Shown here in pieces: positions 54,204 through 62,673 of a stretch of 64,000 bases of DNA (position 1 is its first letter; every line of letters starts with the position of its first letter). This DNA is from Candidatus Cloacimonadota bacterium (lineage in GTDB: Bacteria; Cloacimonadota; Cloacimonadia; Cloacimonadales; TCS61). The notes under the pieces were generated by a model. That model was not told where the DNA came from. It saw nothing but the letters and a program-made list of their open reading frames with translations, and did no database searches. Where the stretch lies: contig JAIPIH010000012.1 of the NCBI GenBank assembly GCA_021734835.1, positions 1-64,000 on the forward strand, written 5' to 3'. A program made the translations under genes and the position numbers.

Positions 54204-54336
54204 CCCATATCTTTATGACTTTTATTTCTCCACCTCGAGCAGTAGTCCTAAGTTGTTGACAATTTGGACATTCAAAAATAGAAGAATATCCTGGATACGA
54301 ATGCATCATCACATTACAACTAGGACAGATTAACAT
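54181..54336 (-). CDS. Small zinc-ribbon protein
   Basis: 51 residues with ICPSCNVM and FECPNCQQL 17 residues apart, a two-knuckle zinc ribbon. It overlaps the next gene by 23 nt and the preceding one by 17 nt. Function not known. Confidence 0.55.
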   Translation of the reverse strand: MLICPSCNVMMHSYPGYSSIFECPNCQQLRTTARGGEIKVIKIWGEKNRVN

Positions 54337-54493
54337 CAGATTTGCCTCCTTTGAGTTCCTTTAGATACTCGCTTAGAAAGTATGGAAAATTGTCTTTGTT
54401 GTTAGGCGATCTAATTTCTTTTCTTTTTGCCCATTCCATAATCTCGTTGTGTGTTTCCTCATAGACGTATCTTCGTTTTAGGTCTTTCATCAT
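54320..54493 (-). CDS. Small hypothetical protein
   Basis: 57 residues, helical and basic in the middle (THNEIMEWAKRKEIRSP). The start is one of two adjacent ATG codons overlapping the preceding stop. Unrecognised. Confidence 0.45.
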   Translation of the reverse strand: MMKDLKRRYVYEETHNEIMEWAKRKEIRSPNNKDNFPYFLSEYLKELKGGKSDVNLS

Positions 54494-54654
54494 TCTTCTG
54501 TACCCCCGAGTTTTTCTAGAGCTTTGGCTATTTGTTCAAGCTCTGCTATCTTTCTTTCATTCTCTTGGATCTGTTTTTTCCAAGAACTATTATCTTGTTT
54601 CAATGCCTGAATATCATTCAGGATTTTATCTCGCATTTGTTTGGCTTCACTCAT
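54490..54654 (-). CDS. Small coiled-coil protein
   Basis: 54 residues, one coiled coil (QALKQDNSSWKKQIQENERK). The start at 54654 follows GGAGG by nine bases; the earlier ATG directly abuts the ribosome-binding site and is unlikely. It lies between the GINS-like gene and the small zinc proteins. Confidence 0.55.
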   Translation of the reverse strand: MSEAKQMRDKILNDIQALKQDNSSWKKQIQENERKIAELEQIAKALEKLGGTEE

Positions 54655-54668
54655 TTGAATCATCCTCC

Positions 54669-54902
54669 TTAATCTATATCGAACTCCTTTGCTCTGCCTT
54701 TCAAGATCAAGACATTGGCTACGTCAATTTCTGCACGTAACACATCCCCTTTCTCAAAAGGACCTACTGACCTCAAACTGAGATCTACAAATTTTGGAAC
54801 AGCTCTCAAGAAAATTACAGTCTTGAGTTGTTTCCTTTGTTGTGCCAAACTAAGTGGCTTCTGAAGTATTGCTTGCATTTTGGTATCTACCTCCTCATTC
54901 AT
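54669..54902 (-). CDS. Mini GINS-like protein
   Basis: About 77 residues. The second half (VPKFVDLSLRSVGPFEKGDV, then ANVLILKGRAKEFDI) matches the small B domain of archaeal GINS subunits (F.d...GPF.KGD...LI.KG.A). The large helical A domain is missing. It is coupled to the primase by an ATGA overlap at 54902; a later Met (54878) with GGAGG is an alternative start. It may tether helicase and primase, as GINS does. Confidence 0.55.
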   Translation of the reverse strand: MNEEVDTKMQAILQKPLSLAQQRKQLKTVIFLRAVPKFVDLSLRSVGPFEKGDVLRAEIDVANVLILKGRAKEFDID

Positions 54903-56035
54903 CTGGAACACCCCTTACAAAGATCTGACTTCCCAAGATTTCCTAGAATTTCTTTGATGTATGTACATCCAACTTTTCCAGTTGTACTCTTCACAGTATT
55001 TACAATCAGATCATCTCTCAAGTATCCCCCTAAAAAAGTCCTATTCCAATTTCTTAGAATACTAACTGGATCAGAAGATCTACTGTAATGAGATGCAAGA
55101 ATGAAAAGGACTCTTTTTCTGCATTCACCTAAGTCTGCATATTGTTGACTTTCAAAGAACTGAATGCAGGGTCTAAATTTCTGATAGTTTTCTGTGGTTG
55201 TAGGTTTAAAGAAATCTTTTAGAGATTTGTTTTTAGCTTCAAGTTTACCAATCTTTTTCTCTCTAACAAACTGTTCACAAATCTTAACTATGTCTTTTGG
55301 AACAGAGTATTTTATTTCTGAGTTAGTATAGCATCCATGATGAAAAGGAAATCTTGGATACCCTCTATTTTCAAGATTAAAGATTGGAGCAATTAAAGGA
55401 ATATCTTCAGGTGTATGCCCTAAGAATGTTTTGAACCCTTGTTTATTCAGAGATCCTGCTGTTCTGATCAGATGGTTTTTATGATTAAGAGATCCATCAA
55501 TTTCATAGTTAATATACAACCAATTAACCTTAGTTGCTAAATATGCTGTTAATTGTTTAATGAAAGTTTCTTTATTTGCATACTTTCTTCTGATACGAAG
55601 TTGAAGATCCATATCAAGCTCTTTAACAAGTATTTTGTAACTGATAAAGAAATGAACGTGCAACCCTTTATTTCCTGAATAAAATACATAAGGAACATAT
55701 CCAAGATCATGCATTAATGGATATATCCTCTTGAAATTCTTTACATTATCAAGATATTCTTTTGCATCAAAATCGAATACGAGTTCATTGTTTAGTAAGG
55801 TTCTGTGGATAGTATATGCATGAAGTTTTTTATCATGATCTAATCTACTCCACTCTTCTCTCTTAGTCCAGTATCCTTCTTGACTTTGAAGAGCTACACT
55901 AAACTCTGACTCTTGAGATAATCCATCCAAGTACCACATTCTATGAAATCCGACAGATTCATTTTCTTTGTAGATTGGTTCTCCTTCCCACCAGTATCTC
56001 TCTTCTCCTGGAGAACAGAATAATCTCATACTCAT
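54899..56035 (-). CDS. DNA primase (PriS-type, with C-terminal Cys domain)
   Basis: About 378 residues. The archaeo-eukaryotic primase core: ELVFDFDAKE (metal Asp near 88/90) and YSGNKGLHVHFF near 120-128, then GSLNKQGFKTF. The C-terminal third has Cys in RPCIQFF, GKVGCTYIKE and LCKGC, with the layout of a PriL-like iron-sulfur domain. The start at 56035 is set by GGGAGG seven bases upstream and an ATGA overlap with the helicase. Primes viral replication. Confidence 0.85.
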   Translation of the reverse strand: MSMRLFCSPGEERYWWEGEPIYKENESVGFHRMWYLDGLSQESEFSVALQSQEGYWTKREEWSRLDHDKKLHAYTIHRTLLNNELVFDFDAKEYLDNVKNFKRIYPLMHDLGYVPYVFYSGNKGLHVHFFISYKILVKELDMDLQLRIRRKYANKETFIKQLTAYLATKVNWLYINYEIDGSLNHKNHLIRTAGSLNKQGFKTFLGHTPEDIPLIAPIFNLENRGYPRFPFHHGCYTNSEIKYSVPKDIVKICEQFVREKKIGKLEAKNKSLKDFFKPTTTENYQKFRPCIQFFESQQYADLGECRKRVLFILASHYSRSSDPVSILRNWNRTFLGGYLRDDLIVNTVKSTTGKVGCTYIKEILGNLGKSDLCKGCSR

Positions 56036-58080
56036 TCTGATGCCTCCCATTGATAATGCACAATGTAGCCATCTCTTTCTTTGATGAAATCTCCTTGATG
56101 AAGAAGTGATAAGTAAAAATTAAGTTTAGAGGGATGCATCTCCATCCTGCATTTTTCTTTAAGTTCTCCTGGCTTAACCTTATATCCTGTTTTTGCTAAT
56201 TTTCTTAAAATGAATAAAGCTTCTTCAGGTAGAAATTTCTCTCTTGTTTCTATTGGAAGTGAATCGTTTCTTAGTATTTCATCTATGTTTTGTTTGAACC
56301 ATCCCTTGATCATAGTTGACCAAATTAGTTCAAGATCTTGATAGTCTTCTTCAGTTGCAGTAAATGATTTATCTCTTGTGGACAGACATCTTGTTTTTAT
56401 GATTCCATCCATTAAGCATTCCATATGATGCAAGTATCTTGCTTCATACATTCCGATTACAGTTTCTCCAAGAAAACTAGTGAACTTATCAAATAGTTCT
56501 ACAAGTCTTGGGAAGTCATATACTGCATCAAAACTTTGGAGATAATCTTGTACGCTTAGAAATTCATTAACTGGAATCCAGTCTTTGATAAAAACATCTC
56601 CCTCTTTCTTTTTCTGATTAATTAGTTTAATGTGTTCATCTGTTTGATAATAAATCATGAATCTACTTAGAAAAGCATCATCAAATTTGTCAACAAGATT
56701 AACTATATTATTTGTACCTGCAATTGGATTGGTACTGGCAAGAAGACGTGCAGTCATGGTTGTTCTAATTCTTCCTTGACCACTTCCAGCCATTCGGTCT
56801 TTGTGTTCAAGAAGATCATTCATTCTCCCGCATTCATCTTCTTTGTCTTTGTTATTGACTCGAACAATTCTAAAGAATTCATCCACAAAACATAATCGAG
56901 ATGATTTTGCTAATGCTCCCATCTCGGGTTTATTTGTTTCTTTGAAACTTGGGACAAGATATTTTACAGTTGAAGTACTCCCTGCAATTATCTCCTGAAT
57001 CTCTCCACTTTTCTGATGCAAAGATTCCATGTAAGTGGTTTTTCCAGTACCTCTATCTGCAATCCATAAGATGTGCATTGGATAAGGACAGATCTTCCCT
57101 TTCTTTCTATGAAACAAAAAAGCAGAAGTTAATTTGACGAACCATTTAGGGTGTTCAAGAATTTGGACTTTATTCTCTCCTATTTTATGACTGCAGATGT
57201 ATTGATAGAGTTTATTTCCTGTTAGTTTTAGTTTGGATACTTTTGTGAATAGTTGATCATGATTTTTGATTTCAATAATGTGGCTTGTTGCAGTATGTAC
57301 AAAGAAAACAGCATATTTGTTTATCAGTTTGTGAGCATCACCTATAATCTTGATATCTTCAACGTCAATAGATAATCCTTCAAGTGTATAATCGTCAAGC
57401 TTTAATTCATCTGTACTAACGACAGCATATTCAGCATTGTCCTTAGATAAAAATCTGTAAAGATAAAATTCTCCTGATACTTCATCAACAATGTTGGATC
57501 TTGGAGGAATTCTTTCTCCAAATAAGTATGGTATAAAATACTCGTCTTCTTTGGTCTTAATCTTAATTTTCCATGCTACTGGAATCTTAACTTTTCGTTG
57601 AGATATTTCTCCAATGATCTTGCCAGGTATGCTATGTGTTCTTGGTATAGAAAAGACAAGAGGTTGATTATTATGTTCTTCAAATATTTCTTTAGTTACA
57701 AGTTTAATCTGAGAGAAATTTAGTTTTGAGTTGATCTTGATAACACTGTTTTCAGAATGTCTTGATGCTAGTGATTTGAGCATCGCTGTTGGAAGCGTAC
57801 TTGTTTCTTTGATAGATTGAGATACAGTAGAAGATCCTTTGTATCCTTCAATGAATGCAACAAGATCAGGAAATTCAATATCATGCTTTGCTGTTGTTCT
57901 TTCTATCCAGTTTTCAACTAATTCTAATGTTTCTATGTTTTCTCTTACTGCTTTATCTGTTGTTGCTTCATTGATTCTGTATATCAGCTTGTTTAAGTTC
58001 CCTTCTAACTCAATCTTTAGATCTTCTTCAATTGGCTGTTCTTTGAATCTTGCCAAGTTTATGAGTATGTTTTTATCCAC
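56032..58080 (-). CDS. MCM-like replicative helicase
   Basis: 682 residues. Walker A ADRGTGKTT (near 345), Walker B LCFVDEFF, sensor LLASTNP and arginine finger AFLSRFM are in MCM order. The first 300 residues are divergent and would form the N-terminal collar. Starts with GTG at 58080. In the genome it precedes the primase, with the Cdc6 gene at the other end of the element. Confidence 0.8.
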   Translation of the reverse strand: MDKNILINLARFKEQPIEEDLKIELEGNLNKLIYRINEATTDKAVRENIETLELVENWIERTTAKHDIEFPDLVAFIEGYKGSSTVSQSIKETSTLPTAMLKSLASRHSENSVIKINSKLNFSQIKLVTKEIFEEHNNQPLVFSIPRTHSIPGKIIGEISQRKVKIPVAWKIKIKTKEDEYFIPYLFGERIPPRSNIVDEVSGEFYLYRFLSKDNAEYAVVSTDELKLDDYTLEGLSIDVEDIKIIGDAHKLINKYAVFFVHTATSHIIEIKNHDQLFTKVSKLKLTGNKLYQYICSHKIGENKVQILEHPKWFVKLTSAFLFHRKKGKICPYPMHILWIADRGTGKTTYMESLHQKSGEIQEIIAGSTSTVKYLVPSFKETNKPEMGALAKSSRLCFVDEFFRIVRVNNKDKEDECGRMNDLLEHKDRMAGSGQGRIRTTMTARLLASTNPIAGTNNIVNLVDKFDDAFLSRFMIYYQTDEHIKLINQKKKEGDVFIKDWIPVNEFLSVQDYLQSFDAVYDFPRLVELFDKFTSFLGETVIGMYEARYLHHMECLMDGIIKTRCLSTRDKSFTATEEDYQDLELIWSTMIKGWFKQNIDEILRNDSLPIETREKFLPEEALFILRKLAKTGYKVKPGELKEKCRMEMHPSKLNFYLSLLHQGDFIKERDGYIVHYQWEASE

Positions 58081-58196
58081 TTTTGGTAACCTCTTCTTTT
58101 GGTTAGAGCTCTCGCTACATCGAGGAGACTTTGCTTCTCCAACTCCTAACTTAATCGGTCTTTCACTACTTTTTAGTACGCCTTAAAAAAAACAGG

Positions 58197-58241
58197 AACA
58201 CACATCGAACTTTCATACATAGTGTACTAAGGGTGTGTGTT
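58197..58241. repeat. Inverted repeat upstream of helicase
   Basis: AACACACA (58197-58204) and TGTGTGTT (58234-58241) could form an 8-bp stem with a 29-nt loop. It lies in the 222-bp gap between helicase and ssDNA-binding-like genes (58081-58302), which holds no convincing gene. A leader structure or regulatory site. Confidence 0.35.
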
Positions 58242-58264
58242 GTTCCCGATTTCAACATAGGCGT

Positions 58265-58312
58265 ACTTCCAAGTGATAAAATCAAGTCCGTAGACTTGAC
58301 ATTCACTTGACA
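58265..58312. promoter_or_regulatory. Cluster of ACTTG half-sites
   Basis: ACTTCCAAGT (58265-58274), CAAGT (58283-58287), ACTTGAC (58294-58300) and ACTTGACA (58305-58312). Same element as at 5601 and 9159, here upstream of the replication operon and reaching into the end of the gene at 58303. It suggests joint control of Cdc6, integrase and replication genes. Confidence 0.4.
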
Positions 58313-58785
58313 ACCTCCTCTGTAACTGAGGGTTGAGCATCCTCCCAAGGGTTCACATCATCGATGGTACTTGCCTTCAAAGTCTCAGTTTTGTTGTTTT
58401 CATCTGTAAAGTCATAGTCATAATCTTGGACTAGGACCTCTGCTTCTGCTCCGATGAAATCGTTTGTGTCTAAGCCTTGGGTACTGAATTTCCAGCCTAA
58501 TGCCTGGAATACCTTAGTGATCTTAGAATTTGGAGTTACAGCTGTTCTGTAAGATCCATTTTCTTGTTTGTACTCAGAATAGACTTCTGTAGCCAACTGC
58601 AGATATTTGCCTTCGTTGTCTTTTAGTTTTTCATCCAGAATATCGAACAATAATACGGCTTTTTTGCCATACTTGCTCTCAGCTTTCTTTGGTTTGACTT
58701 CTGCCAATCTGGCATGATAGAAGCCTTTCTTTATGTTTGGTCTTTTTTGCGGTGTTGCAACCTTATCAGATACGTCCATTTTCAT
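58303..58785 (-). CDS. ssDNA-binding-like protein
   Basis: 160 residues. The beta-barrel-like centre (GFYHARLAEVKPKKAESKYG ... LLFDILDEKL) and an acidic C-terminal tail fit viral OB-fold single-strand binding proteins (DUF669/2815 type). GGAGG lies eight bases before the ATG. It belongs to the replication operon. Confidence 0.6.
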   Translation of the reverse strand: MKMDVSDKVATPQKRPNIKKGFYHARLAEVKPKKAESKYGKKAVLLFDILDEKLKDNEGKYLQLATEVYSEYKQENGSYRTAVTPNSKITKVFQALGWKFSTQGLDTNDFIGAEAEVLVQDYDYDFTDENNKTETLKASTIDDVNPWEDAQPSVTEEVVK

Positions 58786-58967
58786 CTTGTTTGCCTCCTT
58801 GTTTTGCCCCTATGGGCGTTTTTGTCCTTTGGACTGTCAATGAAGTCGATCCCGAGATCATCCATGTATTCTCGATATTCTGTATCAGCTTCTTTCTGCT
58901 TGATCTTGCTACGGGTCGCTTTGTTCTTCTTCTCAAGCTCTTTGCGAATTTCATCTGCTTGAGACAT
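58782..58967 (-). CDS. Small coiled-coil protein
   Basis: 61 residues, charged coil (QADEIRKELEKKNKATRSKI). The start at 58967 has GGAGG six bases upstream. It overlaps the ssDNA-binding-like gene by four bases. Unrecognised. Confidence 0.5.
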   Translation of the reverse strand: MSQADEIRKELEKKNKATRSKIKQKEADTEYREYMDDLGIDFIDSPKDKNAHRGKTRRQTR

Positions 58968-59220
58968 TTTGATCCTCCCCAGATACGCCATCAATCAGTT
59001 TGGCTTTCAGGCTCTCATATGCTAGAAAAAAGTGTTCAGTTCTCCTGATTACTCTGTCAGTTAGTTCAGTTTCTTTGATGTCTTGTGAAGCCTTTATCAG
59101 GGGAAATTCACAATCTACAGCTTTTTTGAAGCACACTTGTAGGTGGATATCTTTGTCTTTCTTTGCCCATTTATCCGCTTCTTTTTGCTGGAACTGCTGG
59201 ACTTTTTGCATGTCTTTCAT
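58951..59220 (-). CDS. Hypothetical DIHLQVC-motif protein
   Basis: 89 residues, helical, with DIHLQVCFKKAVD. The same motif is in the left-arm gene at 6409-6771, at the other end of the element. The start at 59220 follows GAGGAGG. It is the first gene of the right-arm replication operon. Confidence 0.5.
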   Translation of the reverse strand: MKDMQKVQQFQQKEADKWAKKDKDIHLQVCFKKAVDCEFPLIKASQDIKETELTDRVIRRTEHFFLAYESLKAKLIDGVSGEDQNVSSR

Positions 59221-59429
59221 GGTTCTTACCTCCTCAAACTTAATCGATTTGGCTTCCCTGAAATCCACTCCAAAACAGAGTAAAAACTAGCTCAAAATTG
59301 CTTATTTTTCTTGAGTTGGTCTTGACTTACACATTTTTGGAGTCTTTCTTCAAGACATTCCAGAATTAGAGTTTTAGAGCCTGTAACCCTGATATTTGGG
59401 CTTTTCGGCTTCACTACTGATAGGGGTCT

Positions 59430-59461
59430 TTATAACGGAAACTGGAAAATGCGTTATAACC
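59430..59461 (+). repeat. Right arm-type site TTATAACG-N14-CGTTATAACC
   Basis: Inverted TTATAACG/CGTTATAA with a 14-bp spacer, 12 bp from the right core. It is a near copy of the left arm site and in the same orientation. Confidence 0.45.
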
Positions 59462-59473
59462 ACTCCTTAGTAA

Positions 59474-59487
59474 CGAAACATTTATAT
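59474..59487 (+). other. Candidate attR core
   Basis: CGAAACATTTATAT identical to 4325-4338. It contains the TATA box of the host gene at 59510, which integration leaves functional. Preceded by GTAA, which with the left copy's TTCCGTTAC would give GTAACG-N15-CGTTAC in the circular form. Confidence 0.55.
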
Positions 59488-59509
59488 ATATGAAAATTAT
59501 AAAGAAATT

Positions 59510-60007
59510 ATGGATAAAAAAAATATACAAAATAAATACAAAAATAATTATATTAAAACAAGTGCAGACACATTTTCAAAAAAAATTTCTAATTTAAAAA
59601 AAGGAGAAAAATTAAAACTTGAAGTATATGGAAACTCAATTAAACCTAATTTTTCTAATGAAATATATGAAGGTATAGAATTTAAAATAACATATAATGA
59701 AAAAGGATTTAAAGTTAAAGGCCTTTTACAAAACGAAAAAGATACATCAGAATTAGTAAATAAATTAATAATCGCTCAAAATGAAAATCAAGTTATTAGT
59801 GTCGGGTTAAAAATATTTGAAATAGATGAAAAAACAAATTATTCTAATGAAAACGCAAAATATAATATGCCTCAAATATATCAAAAATTAAAATACACTA
59901 ATGGAAAAGATAAAGAATTTGGAGTGAAATTAGACTATATAATATTAGGATCTGAAAGATATAATTTTTTAAAAAGAAATTTTAATGATTTTAAGAAAAA
60001 AAGATAA
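59510..60007 (+). CDS. Hypothetical protein, flanking host gene
   Basis: 165 residues, very rich in Lys/Asn/Ile, beta-rich middle. Unrecognised. The TATA box at 59480 is inside the right integration repeat. It is probably host, though its composition and lack of family leave open that it arrived with an earlier element. Confidence 0.5.
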   Translation: MDKKNIQNKYKNNYIKTSADTFSKKISNLKKGEKLKLEVYGNSIKPNFSNEIYEGIEFKITYNEKGFKVKGLLQNEKDTSELVNKLIIAQNENQVISVGLKIFEIDEKTNYSNENAKYNMPQIYQKLKYTNGKDKEFGVKLDYIILGSERYNFLKRNFNDFKKKR

Positions 60008-60025
60008 AAACACAAAAATAATAAA

Positions 60026-61105
60026 ATGAAACACATAATAATTTCAGATACTCATGCACCACAATGTATTTACAAGGCTTTAAATCATGCTCAAGATTTA
60101 ATTGAAGAGCAAGAAGATATTGAGGCAATAGTAATAAATGGAGATTTACTTGGAATTTTTTCTATGACTGGAAGCAATTTATACAAAGGCGAGTGGATAC
60201 AAAAAGAAATTATGGATGAATTCTTAAAAAAAGCTGCACCAAAATTTTATGAAGAATTCAAAAAAACTGGTGTAGTAACAAAAAAATTAGCATATGAATA
60301 TATTGGTGAACGATATGCTTGGACATATAAAATTTTAAGAGCTTCAACAAAGATTAAAAAAACTATTTTTAATTTAGGAAATCATGAGTCAAAATTACAT
60401 TTTCTTGTTGTAAATGAATTATCTTTTTTAACTGGATGTGATAGAAACATTCTAAATTCTTTAGATAATAAAATTTTAGAAAAAATATATGATTTATTTG
60501 AAAAAAATTTAAAATTATTAGAAAATGAAAATGATTTTATATATATAAGAAATAAACACCACATCCACAATAAAACATTAATATTGGGAATTCCTGGAGA
60601 AAGTCACGATACTGAAGATTTAAATCCAACTTCTATAAAACAAGAACAAAAAACTAAATTAATACTTGAAAACGCATCAAAGGATCTTGATAAATGTAAT
60701 GAAATAATAATTTATAATCACACCCAAGGAGCTTATGATAGAGAAACCGGAACTTTTCAACCTGCCAGTTCTTATCTTAAAGGATTCTTAAAAGAAATAA
60801 AAAAAAACAAACCAATAATTTTTATTCAATCCCATAATCATTGGAGTTATACTCAATGTATGTATCAAGAAAATATTCATTACATTATGAATAATGCAGG
60901 TCTTCATGACGGTGTTTTCAATCTTGTTGAAACTAATGAAGAAGAAGTTATTTGTTATGATGTCGATCCAAACACAAAAAAAACAATTAAATTAAAATTC
61001 TCTGATAAAAAAGAATCATACAACAGCGAAGAGGAATTAATATCTAGATATTATGAAGATCCAAAAATAATTTTTGATAGAAAATCAAAGGTAAAAAATG
61101 AATGA
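60026..61105 (+). CDS. Calcineurin-like metallophosphoesterase
   Basis: 359 residues. Motifs: IISDTHAP (start), VINGDLLG near 40, LGNHESK near 120, then IYNHTQGA and QSHNHWS. These are the metal-binding motifs of the calcineurin-like superfamily. The substrate (nucleotide, nucleic acid or protein phosphate) is unknown. It overlaps the next gene by eight bases. Confidence 0.75.
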   Translation: MKHIIISDTHAPQCIYKALNHAQDLIEEQEDIEAIVINGDLLGIFSMTGSNLYKGEWIQKEIMDEFLKKAAPKFYEEFKKTGVVTKKLAYEYIGERYAWTYKILRASTKIKKTIFNLGNHESKLHFLVVNELSFLTGCDRNILNSLDNKILEKIYDLFEKNLKLLENENDFIYIRNKHHIHNKTLILGIPGESHDTEDLNPTSIKQEQKTKLILENASKDLDKCNEIIIYNHTQGAYDRETGTFQPASSYLKGFLKEIKKNKPIIFIQSHNHWSYTQCMYQENIHYIMNNAGLHDGVFNLVETNEEEVICYDVDPNTKKTIKLKFSDKKESYNSEEELISRYYEDPKIIFDRKSKVKNE

Positions 61106-61631
61106 ACAAGACTTTGCCAAAATTAAAGACACATATACTTTTGAAAAAAAAGCAAATGAAATAATTAAAAATAATATAGACACAGAATTAAATGATACTA
61201 AACATATAAAAGTCGATTATAAAGTCCCTATATTCTCAAAAAACCCAATGACATCAATTCCTAATTATTATGCTTGCCACGGATTAATAGTTTTTACCCC
61301 AAATGATGATTGGAGTTTGACTCATTTTACGCCAAATGAATATCCTCAATCAGCAATAAAAAGTATAAATGAGCATTTTCAAAAAAAAGTGTATGCAATA
61401 CATTTTAATTCATCTGAAGAAATTCCTAATTGGATAAATTCTTTATCAAAACAAAATAATATTGAAATTATTGAATCTATACCTGTTGAAGTTGATCCTT
61501 TATCACCTACTCAAAGATATTTTCTTAGAAATTTAATAGTTTATCCAAAAAAATCAGAAATTAAAATTTTTAATAGAGAAGGGGAAAAAACTTACAAAAT
61601 TTCTGAAGAATTCATGAATAAATACAAATAA
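61098..61631 (+). CDS. Hypothetical protein
   Basis: 177 residues, unrecognised, coupled to the phosphoesterase gene by overlap. Contains IVFTPNDDWSLTHFTPNEYP. The two may act together. Confidence 0.5.
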   Translation: MNEQDFAKIKDTYTFEKKANEIIKNNIDTELNDTKHIKVDYKVPIFSKNPMTSIPNYYACHGLIVFTPNDDWSLTHFTPNEYPQSAIKSINEHFQKKVYAIHFNSSEEIPNWINSLSKQNNIEIIESIPVEVDPLSPTQRYFLRNLIVYPKKSEIKIFNREGEKTYKISEEFMNKYK

Positions 61632-61669
61632 GAAAATAAGTTTATAAATAAAACTTCAAATCCATTATT

Positions 61670-62665
61670 ATGCGCATAAAAAATTTAGAATTAGATAATC
61701 CATTTTTCTTAGCTCCAATGGAAGCTGTTAATTGTACTAGTTTTCGTTTGCTTTGTAAAAAAAGAGGTGCGAGCCTTGTTTTTACTGATATGGTTGATGC
61801 TGATATTTTTATGGAGAAAGTTTCTGAATTGGGAAAAGAAAAAGCAATAAAACTACTCATAAATCCTCATCCTGAAGAAAAACCTTTAGCGATTCAACTA
61901 GGCGGTGCAAATATTGAAACGCTTAAAAAAACTATTGCAATAATCGAACCTATCGCTGATTTAATTGATTATAATATTGGTTGTCCACTTCCCTATATGC
62001 TTGGGAAAAAGGGCGGTTGTTATTTAATGAAGCATCCTGATCAATTGTATAAAATTATTAAGGAATTAAGAATTGCAATAACAAAACCTTTTACTGTTAA
62101 GATGCGAAGTGGTTGGGATAAAAATAGTATTAATGCTTTGAAAATTGCTAAAGAATTAGAAATTTTAGGTGTTGATGCATTAACTATTCATGCTAGAACA
62201 AGAGTTCAAAAATATCAGGATAAATCTGATTGGCCGCTTGTTAGAAAAATTAAGGAATCTGTTAACATCCCCATTATTCTTAGTGGAGATGTTACTAACA
62301 GTTATTTAGCGCATATGGCTTTTGCTCATACTAAGTGCGATTTTATTATGATTGGCAGAGGTGCAAAGAATAATCCTTCTATTTTTGTTGATTTGAATAA
62401 TTATTGGAAAACAAAAAAGCAACCAATTAAACCAACAAATATTTACGATAAAAAAACAGATATGGTTAAACGGGATTTTAAGTATTTTATAGAACTTTAT
62501 GAACGAGTTGAAAATAGGAATAATTTGTCTGAACTTAAAGATCATACGCTTTGGTTTGCTAGAGAATGTCAAAATAATAAAGAGCTCACACAAAAATTTC
62601 TTTTGGCAAAAAACAAAGTTCAACTCCATAAACTTTTTAATAAGGTTTATTTTCGTATAAAATAG
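61670..62665 (+). CDS. tRNA-dihydrouridine synthase
   Basis: 331 residues. FMN-dependent Dus family: FFLAPMEAVNCTSFRLLC near the start, DYNIGCPLPYMLGKKGGCYL (with the catalytic Cys), VKMRSGWD, TIHARTRVQKY, LSGDVTN and MIGRGAKNNP. It reduces uridine in tRNA. A TATA box near 61640 gives a leaderless start. Confidence 0.9.
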   Translation: MRIKNLELDNPFFLAPMEAVNCTSFRLLCKKRGASLVFTDMVDADIFMEKVSELGKEKAIKLLINPHPEEKPLAIQLGGANIETLKKTIAIIEPIADLIDYNIGCPLPYMLGKKGGCYLMKHPDQLYKIIKELRIAITKPFTVKMRSGWDKNSINALKIAKELEILGVDALTIHARTRVQKYQDKSDWPLVRKIKESVNIPIILSGDVTNSYLAHMAFAHTKCDFIMIGRGAKNNPSIFVDLNNYWKTKKQPIKPTNIYDKKTDMVKRDFKYFIELYERVENRNNLSELKDHTLWFARECQNNKELTQKFLLAKNKVQLHKLFNKVYFRIK

Positions 62666-62673
62666 GTGAAAAG

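Larger units (their letters stand above)
4325..59487. mobile_element. Integrated archaeal tailed virus (provirus)
   Basis: The block runs from the 14-bp direct repeat at 4325-4338 to its second copy at 59474-59487. It holds two tyrosine recombinases, an archaeal-type replication set, terminase, portal, prohead protease, HK97-type shell proteins, tape measure and tail genes, that is, a complete head-tail virus. Host-like metabolic genes lie on both sides. Integration lies in the promoter region of the gene at 59510 and leaves that TATA box intact. Apart from a frameshifted cytosine methyltransferase no decay was seen, so the element may be functional. Confidence 0.9.

Noticed and set aside
58166-58348. 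60-codon minus-strand frame in the gap before the helicase
   Set aside because: No ribosome site, odd composition, and it covers the operator-like and inverted repeats.
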